NCBI RefSeq assembly: GCF_000482325.1
Contig: NZ_AXVA01000005.1
Coordinates: 464,179 to 528,178, forward strand
Origin: Bacillus sp. UNC438CL73TsuS30
GTDB lineage: Bacteria; Bacillota; Bacilli; Bacillales; Cytobacillaceae
Reading direction: 5' to 3'
DNA length: 64,000 bases
In this document: piece by piece, positions 44,950 to 55,803 of the stretch
Layout: each line of letters begins with the position of its first letter
How positions within the stretch are numbered: position 1 is the stretch's first letter
Notes under the pieces: model-generated
Database searches by the model: none
The model's input: the letters and a program-made list of their open reading frames with translations, nothing else
What the model was told of the DNA's origin: nothing
Program-made: the position numbers and the translations under genes

Positions 44950-45220
44950 AGTTGGATTTTTTACCGTCGGTAGACCGTGGGTTTCCAGGACCTTTGAAGC
45001 GTGATTGAACTTTGTTTCTTTTGCGGTCACGATGAAAAATAAATCCAGCAACAAACCCTAAACCGCCGAGAAATAGTATGAGTCCGATCAAAAATTGCAG
45101 AGATAAATAGGGAATAGGCGACTGCAGGATTCCAAAGGTCATATCACGCATTAGCTTAATACCGAAAGCAGCCAAGAAACCCGGAATCAATAATATAATC
45201 AGAGCAATAATCCGCTGCAT
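44948..45220 (-). CDS. yqzF: DUF2627 family membrane protein YqzF
   Basis: 90 residues. Two membrane helices (IIALIILLIPGFLAAFGI and FLIGLILFLGGLGFVAGFI) and a basic tail (HRDRKRNKVQSRFKG). ATG 45220 has GGAAGGA about 7 nt upstream; an upstream extension to 45265 has none. Function unknown. Conserved next to bkdR in related genomes. Confidence 0.88.
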   Translation of the reverse strand: MQRIIALIILLIPGFLAAFGIKLMRDMTFGILQSPIPYLSLQFLIGLILFLGGLGFVAGFIFHRDRKRNKVQSRFKGPGNPRSTDGKKSN

Positions 45221-45322
45221 AATAAATTCCTTCCGAATTTTAATTGAAAAGAAAAAGCTTCTCACGAAAATAATAGTACAATGAATATATTTGTCAAGCT
45301 GAACTATTCACTATACAATAAA

Positions 45323-45338
45323 TATGAAAAAAATTGCA
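45323..45338 (+). promoter_or_regulatory. 16-bp motif shared between the bkdR and ptb upstream regions (copy 1)
   Basis: TATGAAAAAAATTGCA, 58 bp upstream of the bkdR start. It is identical to the copy at 47478. A partial third copy (TATGAAAAAAGTTTCC) lies at 45355. Candidate BkdR operator or activator site. Confidence 0.45.
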
Positions 45339-45395
45339 TGACTTACTATGAACGTATGAAAAAAGTTTCCTGATATAAAGAATGGAGGCTAGGAA

Positions 45396-47468
45396 ATGCA
45401 AAATGTAATGATTGTCGGAGCCGGAAAAGGTGGAACGGCGATTTTAAAAATTTTAAAAGAAACTGAGGTTTTAAATGTAAAGGCAGTTGTTGACCGGAAT
45501 ACAGATGCACCTGGTATTCGATTGGCACAAAAAGAAGGGATTAAAACGGGAACGGACTGGCACCCCTTCCTATCTAAAAACATCGATATAATTATTGAGG
45601 TTACAGGAGATGACACAGCATTTCACGAAATAAGGCGGACAAAACCAAGTAGTACGATTTTAATTCCCGGAAGTGTTGCTTTCCTTGTTTCAAAACTAAT
45701 GGAAGAAAAGGAAGATCTGGTAAAAAGACATCAAAATGAGTCCTATCAGCAAGAGTTGATTTTTAACTCCACAAATGATGGGATGGCGGTAATTGATAAA
45801 AACGGCATGGTCATCCTCTTTAATCGTCGAGCGGAAGAAATGATGGGAGTAAAAAAAGAGGATGCGGTTGGAAAATATGTCTGTGAAGTGATACCGGAAA
45901 GCAGACTCCCTCATATATTAGAGACGAGAAGAATTGAAGCAAACCAAGAAATGGTTTTAGGGAATGGACGAAAAATTATTACAACAAGAATTCCAATCGT
46001 TGAAGAAAATGGCACACTCATGGGTGCTTTTGCCGTGTTTAAAGATATCACGGAAGTTGTTAACTTAGCGGAAGAAATTACGAATTTAAAAGAAATTCAA
46101 ACGATGCTGCAAGCGATTATCCAATCTAGTGATGAAGCGATATCCGTTGTCGATGAAGTCGGCCGGGGAATTCTTATTAATCGGGCCTATACCCGTTTAA
46201 CCGGACTGACAGAAGAACAGGTAATTGGTCAGCCCGCGACGACCGATATCTCAGAAGGTGAAAGCATGCATATGAAGGTTTTACAGACAAGAAGAGCTGT
46301 CCGCGGCGTCGCTATGAGGGTTGGGCCAAGCAAAAAGGAAGTAATCGTTAATGTCGCACCGATTATTGTAAAGGGAAAACTTAAGGGCAGTGTAGGTGTT
46401 ATCCACGACATGTCTGAAATTAAATCGTTGAACAGGGAGTTGCACCGTGCACGGCAAATCATCCGAACACTTGAAGCAAAATATACCTTTGAGGACATTA
46501 TCGGGAAGTCCGAGGAAATGCTGCTGGCAATAGAGCAGGCAAAGCTTGGGGCAAAAACTCCTGCTACCATCCTTCTTCGCGGCGAATCCGGAACGGGAAA
46601 AGAATTATTTGCCCACGCTATCCACAATGCAAGCGACAGAAAATACAATAAATTTATTCGTGTCAATTGTGCAGCTATATCGGAATCTTTGTTAGAAAGT
46701 GAATTGTTCGGTTATGAAGAAGGAGCATTTTCCGGCGCAAAAAGAGGAGGGAAAACAGGGTTTTTCGAAGAGGCAAACAACGGAAGCATTTTTCTTGATG
46801 AAATTGGTGAACTTCCGGCAAATACTCAGGCAAAGCTGCTCCGGGTTTTACAGGAAAATGAAATCATCCGCGTGGGCGGAACGAAGCCTGTTGCAATTAA
46901 TGTTCGAGTCATTGCTGCAACCAATGTGAACCTTGAAAAAGGGATTGCTAAGGGTACTTTTAGGGAAGACTTATACTATCGTTTAAATCGAATGCCGATA
47001 CATATTCCCCCGCTTAAAAGAAGAAAAGAGGAAATCCCTTTATTATGCGATCGGCTTATTCAAAAAATTAATCGTGATTATGGACGGAATGTTGAAGGAG
47101 TAATAGAGGCGGCGATGGCGGGGCTAATGGACTATGATTGGCCGGGAAATGTAAGAGAACTAGAAAATATCCTTGGGCGGGCCATTATTTTTATGAAATT
47201 TAACGAAGTCTATATTGATGTAAAACACCTGCCGGAACTTAACAATAATAAATTGATTGGCAGGGAATTTGGGACATTAAAGAATCCTGATACTCTGGAA
47301 CGGCCGTTATCAGCAATGGTCGACGAATATGAAGCAAAGATCATCCGCGATACACTTTATCGTTTAAACGGAAACAAAACGTTAACAGCAAAAACACTTG
47401 GTTTATCTGTTCGAAATTTATATTACAAACTTGAAAAATATAAACTTGAAAATAACGGCATGCAGTAA
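45396..47468 (+). CDS. bkdR: Sigma-54-dependent transcriptional activator BkdR
   Basis: 690 residues (B. subtilis 692). An N-terminal NAD-binding-like domain ([20 protein letters not shown]-type [10 protein letters not shown]) is followed by two PAS domains. Then comes the AAA+ core with Walker [16 protein letters not shown] (about 396-410), sigma-54 contact loop GAFSGAK in place of GAFTGA, and Walker [16 protein letters not shown]-type HTH closes it ([20 protein letters not shown]). It activates the bkd operon with sigma-L. RBS TGGAGG. The ligand sensed by the N-terminal part is not visible. Confidence 0.95.
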   Translation: MQNVMIVGAGKGGTAILKILKETEVLNVKAVVDRNTDAPGIRLAQKEGIKTGTDWHPFLSKNIDIIIEVTGDDTAFHEIRRTKPSSTILIPGSVAFLVSKLMEEKEDLVKRHQNESYQQELIFNSTNDGMAVIDKNGMVILFNRRAEEMMGVKKEDAVGKYVCEVIPESRLPHILETRRIEANQEMVLGNGRKIITTRIPIVEENGTLMGAFAVFKDITEVVNLAEEITNLKEIQTMLQAIIQSSDEAISVVDEVGRGILINRAYTRLTGLTEEQVIGQPATTDISEGESMHMKVLQTRRAVRGVAMRVGPSKKEVIVNVAPIIVKGKLKGSVGVIHDMSEIKSLNRELHRARQIIRTLEAKYTFEDIIGKSEEMLLAIEQAKLGAKTPATILLRGESGTGKELFAHAIHNASDRKYNKFIRVNCAAISESLLESELFGYEEGAFSGAKRGGKTGFFEEANNGSIFLDEIGELPANTQAKLLRVLQENEIIRVGGTKPVAINVRVIAATNVNLEKGIAKGTFREDLYYRLNRMPIHIPPLKRRKEEIPLLCDRLIQKINRDYGRNVEGVIEAAMAGLMDYDWPGNVRELENILGRAIIFMKFNEVYIDVKHLPELNNNKLIGREFGTLKNPDTLERPLSAMVDEYEAKIIRDTLYRLNGNKTLTAKTLGLSVRNLYYKLEKYKLENNGMQ

Positions 47469-47477
47469 ATTTCATAG

Positions 47478-47493
47478 TATGAAAAAAATTGCA
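47478..47493 (+). promoter_or_regulatory. 16-bp motif shared between the bkdR and ptb upstream regions (copy 2)
   Basis: Second exact copy of TATGAAAAAAATTGCA, about 42 bp upstream of the -24 element. Unusually close for an enhancer, but its exact repetition before the activator gene suggests a BkdR site. Confidence 0.45.
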
Positions 47494-47510
47494 GTCTTAA
47501 ACCCAACAAA

Positions 47511-47524
47511 ATAAAGCGCTTACA
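47511..47524 (+). promoter_or_regulatory. Possible cre site (CcpA) before the bkd operon
   Basis: ATAAAGCGCTTACA matches 7 of 9 fixed positions of the cre consensus TGNAANCGNTNNCA. It ends 10 bp before the -24 box, where a bound repressor could block the promoter. Confidence 0.35.
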
Positions 47525-47534
47525 ATGATTTTTG

Positions 47535-47551
47535 TTGGCATGAATCTTGCT
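47535..47551 (+). promoter_or_regulatory. Sigma-L (sigma-54) promoter of the bkd operon
   Basis: TTGGCA-TGAATC-TTGCT: the GG and GC dinucleotides are 12 bp apart, an excellent -24/-12 match. It starts 65 bp before the ptb start codon and directly downstream of bkdR. Confidence 0.88.
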
Positions 47552-47599
47552 AATTAATTTATTGGAATTTGATTTTGCTGTGGAAGGGTTGATGACAAC

Positions 47600-48505
47600 T
47601 TGTTGCTGGATTCACTTATTGACAGAGCAACCCAACTTAAAAAGAATACTGTTGCTGTCGCAGTAGCGGAAGATATCGTTGTTATAAAAGCGGTTCTAGA
47701 TGCAATTGAACGAAATCTTGCAAATTTTATTTTATTTGGAAATCAGGAAAACATTAATCGAATGATTAAGACTGAACAAAACAAGGTAAATCCGGATAAA
47801 AGCCTCAGAATCGTTCATGCCGAGACAAATGAACTGGCTGCCAAATTAGCCGTTAAAGCGGTTTCGAATAAAGAAGCGGATGTACTAATGAAAGGGAATA
47901 TCCCGACGAATGTTCTTCTAAAGGCTGTATTGAATAAAGAATATGGTTTAAGAACAGGAAATATTCTTTCGCATGTTGCTGTTTTTGAAATCCCTAATCG
48001 GGACCGTTTTATAATCGTAACAGATTCGGGGATGAACATTACCCCGGATTTGGAGCAAAAGGCACAAATCATAACAAACGCTGTTGCGGTTGCTAAAGGA
48101 ATTGGAATTGAAACGCCAAAGGTAGCACCGATTGCTGCCGTTGAAGTGGTTAATCCCGCTATGCAGGCAACGGTGGATGCAGCGGCACTAACGGTGATGA
48201 ACAAGCGCGGGCAAATCACTGGCTGCATCGTTGACGGTCCGCTTGCATTGGATAATGCTGTTTCGGTTTTAGCTGCTGAACACAAGGGCATCCAAAGTGA
48301 GGTAGCGGGCAAAGCCGATATATTAGTGGTTCCTGCCATTGAGGTTGGAAACGCATTGTATAAATCGTTAGTTTATTTCGCAAATGCAAAGGTTGGTGCT
48401 GTAATTGCCGGGGCTAAAGCGCCGATTGTGCTAACTTCCAGAGCCGACTCCGCAGAGAGCAAGTTGTTTTCTCTTGCATTAGCAGTATGCTCTGTAGCAA
48501 ACTAG
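47600..48505 (+). CDS. ptb: Phosphate butyryltransferase
   Basis: 301 residues, Pta/Ptb family. It converts branched-chain acyl-CoA and phosphate to acyl phosphate for Buk. Family blocks are [40 protein letters not shown] and the C-terminal [23 protein letters not shown] start with AAGGG about 11 nt upstream; the next codon is also TTG and could be used. First gene of the sigma-L operon. Confidence 0.95.
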   Translation: MLLDSLIDRATQLKKNTVAVAVAEDIVVIKAVLDAIERNLANFILFGNQENINRMIKTEQNKVNPDKSLRIVHAETNELAAKLAVKAVSNKEADVLMKGNIPTNVLLKAVLNKEYGLRTGNILSHVAVFEIPNRDRFIIVTDSGMNITPDLEQKAQIITNAVAVAKGIGIETPKVAPIAAVEVVNPAMQATVDAAALTVMNKRGQITGCIVDGPLALDNAVSVLAAEHKGIQSEVAGKADILVVPAIEVGNALYKSLVYFANAKVGAVIAGAKAPIVLTSRADSAESKLFSLALAVCSVAN

Positions 48506-48534
48506 TTTTTTCATTATTGAGGAGGAATATTAAT

Positions 48535-49632
48535 ATGGAAATTTTCAAGTATTTAGAAAAATATGATTACGAGCAATTAGTTTTTTGTCAGGATAAATCT
48601 TCGGGATTAAAAGCAATTATTGCAATTCATGATACAACCTTAGGACCGGCATTAGGCGGAACGCGTATGTGGACATATGAATCTGAAGAGGCCGCGATTG
48701 AAGATGCTTTAAGATTGGCAAAAGGAATGACCTATAAAAATGCGGCGGCAGGTTTAAATCTTGGCGGTGGCAAAACGGTAATCATAGGAGACCCTCGTAA
48801 GGATAAAAATGAAGAAATGTTCCGCGCTTTTGGACGTTATATTCAAGGACTAAATGGAAGATATATAACAGCTGAAGATGTAGGTACCACTGTGGCGGAT
48901 ATGGATTTAATTCATGAAGAAACGGATTATGTAACAGGGATATCCCCGGCATTCGGATCATCTGGAAATCCATCCCCTGTAACTGCGTATGGTGTTTATT
49001 TAGGAATGAAAGCTGCAGCCAAAGAGGCATTTGGTTCAGACTCACTAGAAGGAAAAGTAGTAGCTGTCCAAGGCGTTGGAAATGTAGCTTATACCCTTTG
49101 TAAGCATTTGCATGAAGAAGGCGCACAGCTGATTGTTACAGATATTAATAAAGAAGCGGTCGGGCGTGCAGTGGAAGACTTTGGTGCGCGTGCTGTTGAC
49201 CCAAATGAAATTTACGGTGTGGAATGCGATATTTATGCGCCATGTGCTCTTGGAGCAACCATCAATGATGACACAATCCCGCAGTTGAAGGCAAAAGTAA
49301 TCGCTGGTTCTGCGAACAATCAATTAAAAGATACACGTCATGGAGACATCATTCATGAAATGGGTATTGTATACGCTCCGGATTATGTAATAAATGCTGG
49401 TGGTGTAATCAACGTAGCCGATGAGCTTTACGGATATAATCATGAACGTGCCCTGAAAAAGGTTGAACAGCTTTACACAAGTATTGAAAGAATCATTGAA
49501 ATTTCAAAGCGTGATGGAATCCCAACCTACCTTGCAGCAGATCGCATGGTAGAGGAACGGATTGAAAGAATGCGCAATTCCCGCAGTCAATTCCTTCAAA
49601 ACGGACATCATATTTTAAGCCGTAGAAAATAA
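48535..49632 (+). CDS. bcd: Leucine/branched-chain amino acid dehydrogenase
   Basis: 365 residues, Glu/Leu/Phe/Val dehydrogenase family. Catalytic Lys in [24 protein letters not shown] [20 protein letters not shown] and the NAD fold [17 protein letters not shown]. It deaminates leucine, valine and isoleucine to keto acids with NAD. ATG 48535 with GAGGAGG 8 nt upstream, in place of frames extending into ptb. A hairpin follows in the 228-bp gap before buk. Confidence 0.97.
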   Translation: MEIFKYLEKYDYEQLVFCQDKSSGLKAIIAIHDTTLGPALGGTRMWTYESEEAAIEDALRLAKGMTYKNAAAGLNLGGGKTVIIGDPRKDKNEEMFRAFGRYIQGLNGRYITAEDVGTTVADMDLIHEETDYVTGISPAFGSSGNPSPVTAYGVYLGMKAAAKEAFGSDSLEGKVVAVQGVGNVAYTLCKHLHEEGAQLIVTDINKEAVGRAVEDFGARAVDPNEIYGVECDIYAPCALGATINDDTIPQLKAKVIAGSANNQLKDTRHGDIIHEMGIVYAPDYVINAGGVINVADELYGYNHERALKKVEQLYTSIERIIEISKRDGIPTYLAADRMVEERIERMRNSRSQFLQNGHHILSRRK

Positions 49633-49656
49633 AAACTGCAATAATCTTAAAATTTG

Positions 49657-49684
49657 AGCGCTGAATGAAAATTCAGCGCTTTCC
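49657..49684 (+). terminator. Hairpin between bcd and buk
   Basis: Perfect 10-bp stem AGCGCTGAAT / ATTCAGCGCT with GAAA loop. The T run is poor (TTCCT), so it may be a partial terminator or an mRNA stabilising or processing site inside the operon. Confidence 0.6.
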
Positions 49685-49860
49685 TAGGTAGTGATTTACC
49701 TCTTATTGTTTAAAATTTGATCATTTTAGAAATTACTTTAAGTATAATGACCACTCAATTATTGAACATTACTTAGTTGAATATGTGGGGGTAAATCGAC
49801 GAAAAAAATTTTGAAAGGTACCGTCATAATCTTTCGATAAAGCAAATTGGGGGTCAAAAC

Positions 49861-50964
49861 GTGCAAGAAAGAGAATATCGAATACTCATCATCAACCCTG
49901 GCTCTACTTCTACTAAGATAGGGGTTTTCGATAATGAAATTTCCATACTGGAAAAGACGATTCGTCATGAAGCTGAAATAATAAATTCTTACCCAAATAT
50001 CATTGATCAATATGAATTCAGGAAAAACACCATCTTAGAAACATTGGACCAAGAAGGTATTAATATTTCAAAGTTGTCCGCGGTTTGTGGGCGGGGAGGA
50101 TTGCTTCGTCCGATCGAAGGCGGAACCTATACAGTTAATGACAAAATGTTGAAGGATTTAAGAAATGGGTATTCTGGACAACACGCATCGAATTTAGGTG
50201 GTATAATAGCATATGAAATAGCATCTGGTCTTAATATCCCGTCCTATATTGTGGACCCAGTAGTTGTCGATGAACTTGACCCGATTGCAAGGATATCCGG
50301 TTTCCCGTTAATTGAACGGAAAAGTATTTTTCATGCGTTGAATCAAAAGGCTGTTGCAAGAAGAGTAGCAAAGGAATTAGGGAAAAAATACTCAGAATTA
50401 AATTTAATTGTTACCCATATGGGGGGCGGAATAACCGTCGGTGTACATAGAATGGGTAAGGTTATCGATGTTAATAATGGTCTTCATGGTGATGGACCTT
50501 TTAGTCCGGAACGTGCAGGTACTGTTCCAGCCGGAGATTTAATTTCTCTTTCGTTTTCTGGTGAATACTACCGGGAAGAAATCATGAAAATGTTAGTAGG
50601 GCAGGGCGGTCTAGTCGGTTACCTTGGCACAAATAACGCAGTGAAGGTAGAAGAGATGATTGAAGCCGGGAATAAAGAAGCCAAGCTTGTTTATGATGCC
50701 ATGGCCTATCAGGTTGCAAAAGAAATTGGTTCTGCTAGTGCGGTTCTTTCAGGTAAAGTAGATGCGATTGTTTTAACTGGCGGACTTGCTTATGGAAAGG
50801 ATTTTGTACAATCGATTACCAATAGAGTAAACTGGATTGCTGATTGTATCATTCATCCTGGGGAAAATGAACTTCAAGCATTAGCAGAAGGAGCCCTTCG
50901 CGTCTTGCGTGGCGAAGAGGAAGTTAAAATATATCCTGGTTCATTTAAAACAGCAAAAATTTAA
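49861..50964 (+). CDS. buk: Butyrate kinase
   Basis: 367 residues, ASKHA acetokinase family. The phosphate-binding N-terminus [17 protein letters not shown] and the loop [14 protein letters not shown] are intact, with ADP-binding [14 protein letters not shown]. It makes ATP and branched-chain acid from acyl phosphate. GTG start 6-7 nt after GGGGGT. Paired with ptb, although bcd lies between them. Confidence 0.96.
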   Translation: MQEREYRILIINPGSTSTKIGVFDNEISILEKTIRHEAEIINSYPNIIDQYEFRKNTILETLDQEGINISKLSAVCGRGGLLRPIEGGTYTVNDKMLKDLRNGYSGQHASNLGGIIAYEIASGLNIPSYIVDPVVVDELDPIARISGFPLIERKSIFHALNQKAVARRVAKELGKKYSELNLIVTHMGGGITVGVHRMGKVIDVNNGLHGDGPFSPERAGTVPAGDLISLSFSGEYYREEIMKMLVGQGGLVGYLGTNNAVKVEEMIEAGNKEAKLVYDAMAYQVAKEIGSASAVLSGKVDAIVLTGGLAYGKDFVQSITNRVNWIADCIIHPGENELQALAEGALRVLRGEEEVKIYPGSFKTAKI

Positions 50965-50984
50965 GTAGTTGGGGAGGAAATAAA

Positions 50985-52406
50985 ATGGCACAAGAGTATG
51001 ATTTGGTTATTCTCGGGGGTGGCACTGGTGGATATGTTGCCGCAATCCGTGCCTCACAGCTAGGTTTAAAAACAGCAATTGTTGAAAAAGGAAAACTCGG
51101 TGGAACATGCTTACATAAAGGTTGTATACCAAGTAAAGCCCTGCTAAGAAGTGCAGAAGTGTATGCTACTTCAAAACATAGTGAAGACTTTGGCGTGATA
51201 ACTGGCGAAGTAACTTTTAATTTTACTAAAGTTCAAGAAAGAAAAACGAAAATCATCGATACCCTTCATAAAGGAGTACAGCACTTAATGAAACAAGGGA
51301 AAATCGATGTTTATGAAGGATTAGGACGGATTTTGGGCCCTTCCATCTTTTCACCAATGCCAGGTACCATATCTGTTGAAATGAATAACGGCGAAGAAAA
51401 TGAAATGCTCATCCCCAAAAATGTAATTGTTGCTACCGGTTCAAGGCCAAGAACCCTTCAAGGGCTTGAGATTGATGGCGACCAGGTCATTTCATCTGAT
51501 GAAGCATTAGAACTGGAAAACTTACCATCTTCTATTATTATTGTTGGCGGCGGCGTAATTGGGATTGAATGGGCCTCAATGTTATCCGATTTTGGGGTAG
51601 ACGTTACGGTGATTGAATATGCAGACCGAATTATCCCTACAGAAGATAAAGACATTTCAAAAGAAATGCAACGGTTAATGAAGAAAAAGGGAATTAAAAT
51701 TGTAACAAGCGCAAAGGTCCTTTCTGAAACAATAGTAAAAGGTGATGGTGTAGCAATCTCCGCTGAAGTAAAAGGCAGTTTAAAAGAATTTAAGGCTGAA
51801 AAACTGCTTGTTTCCGTTGGACGTCAAGCGAATACTGAAGGCATCGGGCTTGAGAATACGGAGATTCAGCTTGAAAAAGGAAATATTGTCACAAATGAAT
51901 TTTACCAAACAAAGGAATCCCATATTTACGCAATTGGAGATGTTGTTGGCGGCCTGCAGCTTGCCCATGTTGCATCCCATGAAGGAATTGTTGCCGTTGA
52001 GCATATAGCAGGAAAGGATCCTTCACCTATCGATTATAACTTAATATCAAAATGTATTTATAGTAATCCTGAGGTTTCTAGTGTTGGTATTACCGAGGAG
52101 CAAGCGGAAAGTAGAGGGCATAAAGTAAAAGTGGGCAAATTTTCATTCCGTGCCATTGGTAAAGCGCTGGTTTTCGGTGAATCGGATGGATTTGTGAAAA
52201 TTGTGGCCGATGAAGAGACCAATGATATTTTAGGGGTACACATGATTGGTCCTCATGTTACCGATATGATCTCAGAAGCTGGGCTTGCAATGGTATTAAA
52301 TGCAACTCCATGGGAAGTGGCTCACACTATCCATCCTCACCCTACCTTGTCAGAAGCAATTGGGGAAGCTGCACTTGCGGTTGATGGCAGAGCACTTCAT
52401 GGTTAA
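50985..52406 (+). CDS. lpdV: Dihydrolipoyl dehydrogenase, E3 of branched-chain keto acid dehydrogenase
   Basis: 473 residues, FAD flavoprotein disulfide reductase. The FAD motif VILGGGTGGYVAAIRASQLG, redox pair GGTCLHKGCIPSK (C42, C47), NAD motif IIVGGGVIGIEWASML and the C-terminal His-Pro-His block HTIHPHPTLSEAIGE are complete. It reoxidises dihydrolipoyl groups of BkdB. RBS GGGGAGG. Confidence 0.97.
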   Translation: MAQEYDLVILGGGTGGYVAAIRASQLGLKTAIVEKGKLGGTCLHKGCIPSKALLRSAEVYATSKHSEDFGVITGEVTFNFTKVQERKTKIIDTLHKGVQHLMKQGKIDVYEGLGRILGPSIFSPMPGTISVEMNNGEENEMLIPKNVIVATGSRPRTLQGLEIDGDQVISSDEALELENLPSSIIIVGGGVIGIEWASMLSDFGVDVTVIEYADRIIPTEDKDISKEMQRLMKKKGIKIVTSAKVLSETIVKGDGVAISAEVKGSLKEFKAEKLLVSVGRQANTEGIGLENTEIQLEKGNIVTNEFYQTKESHIYAIGDVVGGLQLAHVASHEGIVAVEHIAGKDPSPIDYNLISKCIYSNPEVSSVGITEEQAESRGHKVKVGKFSFRAIGKALVFGESDGFVKIVADEETNDILGVHMIGPHVTDMISEAGLAMVLNATPWEVAHTIHPHPTLSEAIGEAALAVDGRALHG

Positions 52407-52454
52407 ACTTACGCCATTTTGGAATCAATGCGAACAATAGGGAGGTAAAAATTA

Positions 52455-53450
52455 ATGGCTGAAAAACGACATGAGGCATTAGGATTAAGTGATGAAAAAG
52501 TTTTAGAGATGTATGAAACAATGGTTTTAGCCCGCCGGATTGATGAGCGGATGTGGTTATTAAACCGTGCTGGGAAAATCCCATTTGTTATTTCCTGTCA
52601 AGGCCAGGAAGCGGCCCAAGTTGGAGCAGCTTTTGCACTTGATAAGGATAAAGATTATGTGCTTCCCTATTACCGGGATATGGGAGTAGTCTTAACCTTT
52701 GGGATGACGGCGAAGGAGCTTATGCTTTCAGGATTTGCGAAAGCAGAAGACCCTAATTCAGGAGGAAGGCAAATGCCTGGACACTTTGGACAAAAGAAAA
52801 ATCGTATAGTTACAGGTTCCTCGCCCGTTACAACACAAGTACCTCATGCAGTAGGGGTTGCTTTGGCTGGAAAGATGGAAAGAAAAGACCTTGTTACGTT
52901 TGTAACATTTGGTGAAGGTTCATCCAACCAAGGTGATTTCCATGAAGGTGCAAATTTTGCCGGTGTACACAAACTTCCAGTTATTTTTATGTGTGAAAAC
53001 AATAAGTATGCTATTTCCGTTCCAATTGAAAAACAATTAGCCTGCGAGAAGGTTTCAGATCGTGCAATTGGCTATGGAATGCCAGGGGTCACAGTGGATG
53101 GGAACGACCCGTTAGAAGTTTATAAAGTGGTGAAAGAGGCTGCGGAACGCGGCCGCAGCGGCGCGGGACCTACCTTAATTGAAACAGTTTCCTACCGTTT
53201 AACACCTCATTCTTCTGATGATGATGACCGTTCTTACCGGGCACCTGATGAGGTAGCAAAAGCCAAAACCCAGGATCCGATTATTACATTTGGTGCTTAC
53301 TTAAAGGAAACGGGTGTCTTGAATGATGACTTGGAAAAAGATATCAATGACCGTGTAATGAAACTGGTGAATGAGGCAACCGACTATGCTGAAAATGCCC
53401 CATATGCTGCACCTGAGGATGCAATGAAATACGTTTATGGGGAAATGTAA
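52455..53450 (+). CDS. bkdAA: Branched-chain keto acid dehydrogenase E1 alpha
   Basis: 331 residues. TPP-binding motif GEGSSNQGDFHEGANFAGVH followed by CENNKYAISVP, and the phosphorylation-loop region YRLTPHSSDDDDRSYR typical of branched-chain E1 alpha. With BkdAB it decarboxylates branched keto acids and acylates lipoyl-E2. RBS AGGGAGGT; bkdAB follows after 12 bp. Confidence 0.96.
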   Translation: MAEKRHEALGLSDEKVLEMYETMVLARRIDERMWLLNRAGKIPFVISCQGQEAAQVGAAFALDKDKDYVLPYYRDMGVVLTFGMTAKELMLSGFAKAEDPNSGGRQMPGHFGQKKNRIVTGSSPVTTQVPHAVGVALAGKMERKDLVTFVTFGEGSSNQGDFHEGANFAGVHKLPVIFMCENNKYAISVPIEKQLACEKVSDRAIGYGMPGVTVDGNDPLEVYKVVKEAAERGRSGAGPTLIETVSYRLTPHSSDDDDRSYRAPDEVAKAKTQDPIITFGAYLKETGVLNDDLEKDINDRVMKLVNEATDYAENAPYAAPEDAMKYVYGEM

Positions 53451-53462
53451 GGGGGAAGTAAC

Positions 53463-54446
53463 ATGGCAGTAATTTCTTATATAGATGCGGTAACAATGGC
53501 CATTCGTGAAGAAATGGAAAGAGATCCTAAGGTGTTTGTACTTGGGGAAGATGTTGGGAAAAAGGGTGGTGTATTTAAGGCTACACAAGGATTGTATGAA
53601 CAATTTGGAGAAGAGCGAGTCATTGATACACCGCTTGCTGAATCAGCCATAGCAGGAGTAGGAATCGGTGCAGCTATGTATGGTATGCGGCCGATTGCAG
53701 AAATGCAGTTTGCTGACTTTATCATGCCTGCTGTAAACCAAATTATTTCAGAGGCAGCGAAAATTCGCTATCGATCAAATAATGACTGGAATTGTCCAAT
53801 TGTTATTCGTGCTCCATACGGCGGAGGGGTTCATGGTGCTTTGTATCACTCTCAATCTGTTGAAGCGGTATTTGCAAATCAACCTGGATTAAAAATTGTT
53901 ATGCCATCCACTCCTTATGATGTAAAAGGTTTATTAAAAGCAGCTATTCGTGATAATGACCCTGTTCTTTTCTTTGAGCATAAACGGGCCTACCGTTTGA
54001 TTAAAGGAGAAGTTCCGACTGATGATTATACGCTTCCAATTGGAAAAGCTGATGTGAAACGTGAAGGCGATGATATTACAGTTATTACTTACGGTCTGTG
54101 TGTTCATTTTGCCCTCCAAGCTGCCGAAAAACTGGCTAAGGACGGAATTTCAACCCATATTCTTGATTTAAGAACTGTCTACCCACTGGATAAAGAAGCA
54201 ATTATTGAAGCTGCCTCCAAAACCGGGAAGGTTCTGCTCGTTACAGAAGACAATAAAGAAGGCAGTATTTTGGGGGAGGTATCTGCCATTATTGCTGAAA
54301 ATTGCTTATTCGATTTAGATGCTCCTATTAAACGCTTGGCAGGACCGGAGATACCGGCCATGCCGTATGCGCCGACAATGGAAAAATTCTTTATGGTAAA
54401 TCCTGATAAAGTTGAAAAAGCAATGAGAGAATTAGCAGAATTTTAA
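53463..54446 (+). CDS. bkdAB: Branched-chain keto acid dehydrogenase E1 beta
   Basis: 327 residues. Pyrimidine-binding domain with VLGEDVGKKGGVFKATQGL and DTPLAESAIAGVGIG, and transketolase C-domain with DLRTVYPLDKEAI. Heterotetramer partner of BkdAA. ATG after AAGGGGGAAG. Confidence 0.97.
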   Translation: MAVISYIDAVTMAIREEMERDPKVFVLGEDVGKKGGVFKATQGLYEQFGEERVIDTPLAESAIAGVGIGAAMYGMRPIAEMQFADFIMPAVNQIISEAAKIRYRSNNDWNCPIVIRAPYGGGVHGALYHSQSVEAVFANQPGLKIVMPSTPYDVKGLLKAAIRDNDPVLFFEHKRAYRLIKGEVPTDDYTLPIGKADVKREGDDITVITYGLCVHFALQAAEKLAKDGISTHILDLRTVYPLDKEAIIEAASKTGKVLLVTEDNKEGSILGEVSAIIAENCLFDLDAPIKRLAGPEIPAMPYAPTMEKFFMVNPDKVEKAMRELAEF

Positions 54447-54508
54447 AGTGCAATTTTTTAGCTGAAGAATAATCCACAGTAGTAAATGCACTAAGGAGGT
54501 TTTATGCA

Positions 54509-55801
54509 TTGGCAGTTGAACAAATAAAAATGCCTCAACTAGGTGAAAGTGTTACAGAGGGTACCATTAGTAAATGGCTTGTTTCTGTTGGGGATAAGGT
54601 AAATAAATATGATCCACTTGCAGAGGTTATGACAGATAAGGTAAATGCAGAAGTCCCGTCTTCATTTACAGGAATGATTAAAGAACTAATTGCCGGAGAA
54701 GGCGATACATTATCTGTTGGTGAAATCATTTGTACGATAGAGATAGAGAGCAGCGAAACGGATGATGAGGCAAAAGCAAAAGCAGTTCCTGTAGAAGAAA
54801 AAGCAGCCGATACGGGCACTGCGGCTGCAGATAAAGGAAATGTTGGCCGATACTCACCCGCGGTCTTAAAGCTCTCTCAAGAGCATGGAATTGACTTGGC
54901 TCAAGTGCAAGGAACAGGTGCCGGAGGCAGAATTACCAGAAAAGATTTGCAAAAATTGATTGAGTCCGGAAACATACCTACTGGATCTTCAAAGACAGAA
55001 CCAATCAAGCAGTCTGAAATTCAGCTTTCTGCCTTGCCGGACATGGCTCAACCAGAGCCAATACAGGCTGCAACTTCAGTAAATGTGCCAGTTGGGACAG
55101 GTGATATTGAAATACCTGTTACGGGTGTCCGTAAAGCGATTGCGGCTAACATGCTGCGGAGTAAACACGAAGCGCCACATGCTTGGACAATGATAGAGGT
55201 TGATGCCACGAATTTGGTAGATTATCGCAATTCCATTAAAGATGAGTTTAAGAAAAAAGAGGGCTTCAATTTAACTTTCTTTGCATTCTTTGTAAAAGCA
55301 GTTGCTCAAGGCTTGAAGGAATTCCCACAAATCAACTCAATGTGGGCAGGGGATAAAATTATTCAAAAGAAGGATATTAATATTTCGATTGCCGTTGCAA
55401 CTGATGATGCGTTATACGTTCCGGTTATTAAGCTGGCAGACGAAAAAACCATTAAAGGAATTGCCCGTGAAATTTCCGAGCTTGCTGTTAAGGTTAGAAA
55501 CGGAAAACTAAAGTCTGAAGATATGCAAGGTGGAACATTTACCGTCAACAATACCGGTTCATTCGGATCTGTTCAATCCATGGGCATCATCAATTACCCG
55601 CAGGCAGCTATTCTTCAGGTTGAATCAATTGTGAAACGTCCGGTAGTCATGAATAATGGAATGATTGCCGTACGTGATATGGTGAATTTATGTATGTCTC
55701 TAGACCACCGAGTTTTAGACGGACTTGTTTGCGGACGATTCTTACAGCGAGTAAAAGAAATACTTGAAAATACATCAAAAACTACAACTTCCATCTATTA
55801 A
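54509..55801 (+). CDS. bkdB: Branched-chain keto acid dehydrogenase E2 acyltransferase
   Basis: 430 residues. Lipoyl domain with EVMTDKVNAEVPS (lipoyl-Lys44), a linker, peripheral subunit-binding domain (SPAVLKLSQEHGIDLAQVQG) and catalytic domain ending in LCMSLDHRVLDGLVCGRFL. It transfers the acyl group to CoA and forms the complex core. TTG 54509, 9 nt after AAGGAGG; the nearby ATG 54504 is out of frame. LipM in this window supports its lipoylation indirectly. Confidence 0.96.
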   Translation: MAVEQIKMPQLGESVTEGTISKWLVSVGDKVNKYDPLAEVMTDKVNAEVPSSFTGMIKELIAGEGDTLSVGEIICTIEIESSETDDEAKAKAVPVEEKAADTGTAAADKGNVGRYSPAVLKLSQEHGIDLAQVQGTGAGGRITRKDLQKLIESGNIPTGSSKTEPIKQSEIQLSALPDMAQPEPIQAATSVNVPVGTGDIEIPVTGVRKAIAANMLRSKHEAPHAWTMIEVDATNLVDYRNSIKDEFKKKEGFNLTFFAFFVKAVAQGLKEFPQINSMWAGDKIIQKKDINISIAVATDDALYVPVIKLADEKTIKGIAREISELAVKVRNGKLKSEDMQGGTFTVNNTGSFGSVQSMGIINYPQAAILQVESIVKRPVVMNNGMIAVRDMVNLCMSLDHRVLDGLVCGRFLQRVKEILENTSKTTTSIY

Positions 55802-55803
55802 AG

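Noticed and set aside
47815..48339. 174-codon minus-strand open frame inside ptb
   Set aside because: Shadow of ptb; composition is Ala/Ser/Thr-rich as expected for a reversed coding frame, and no start site is seen.
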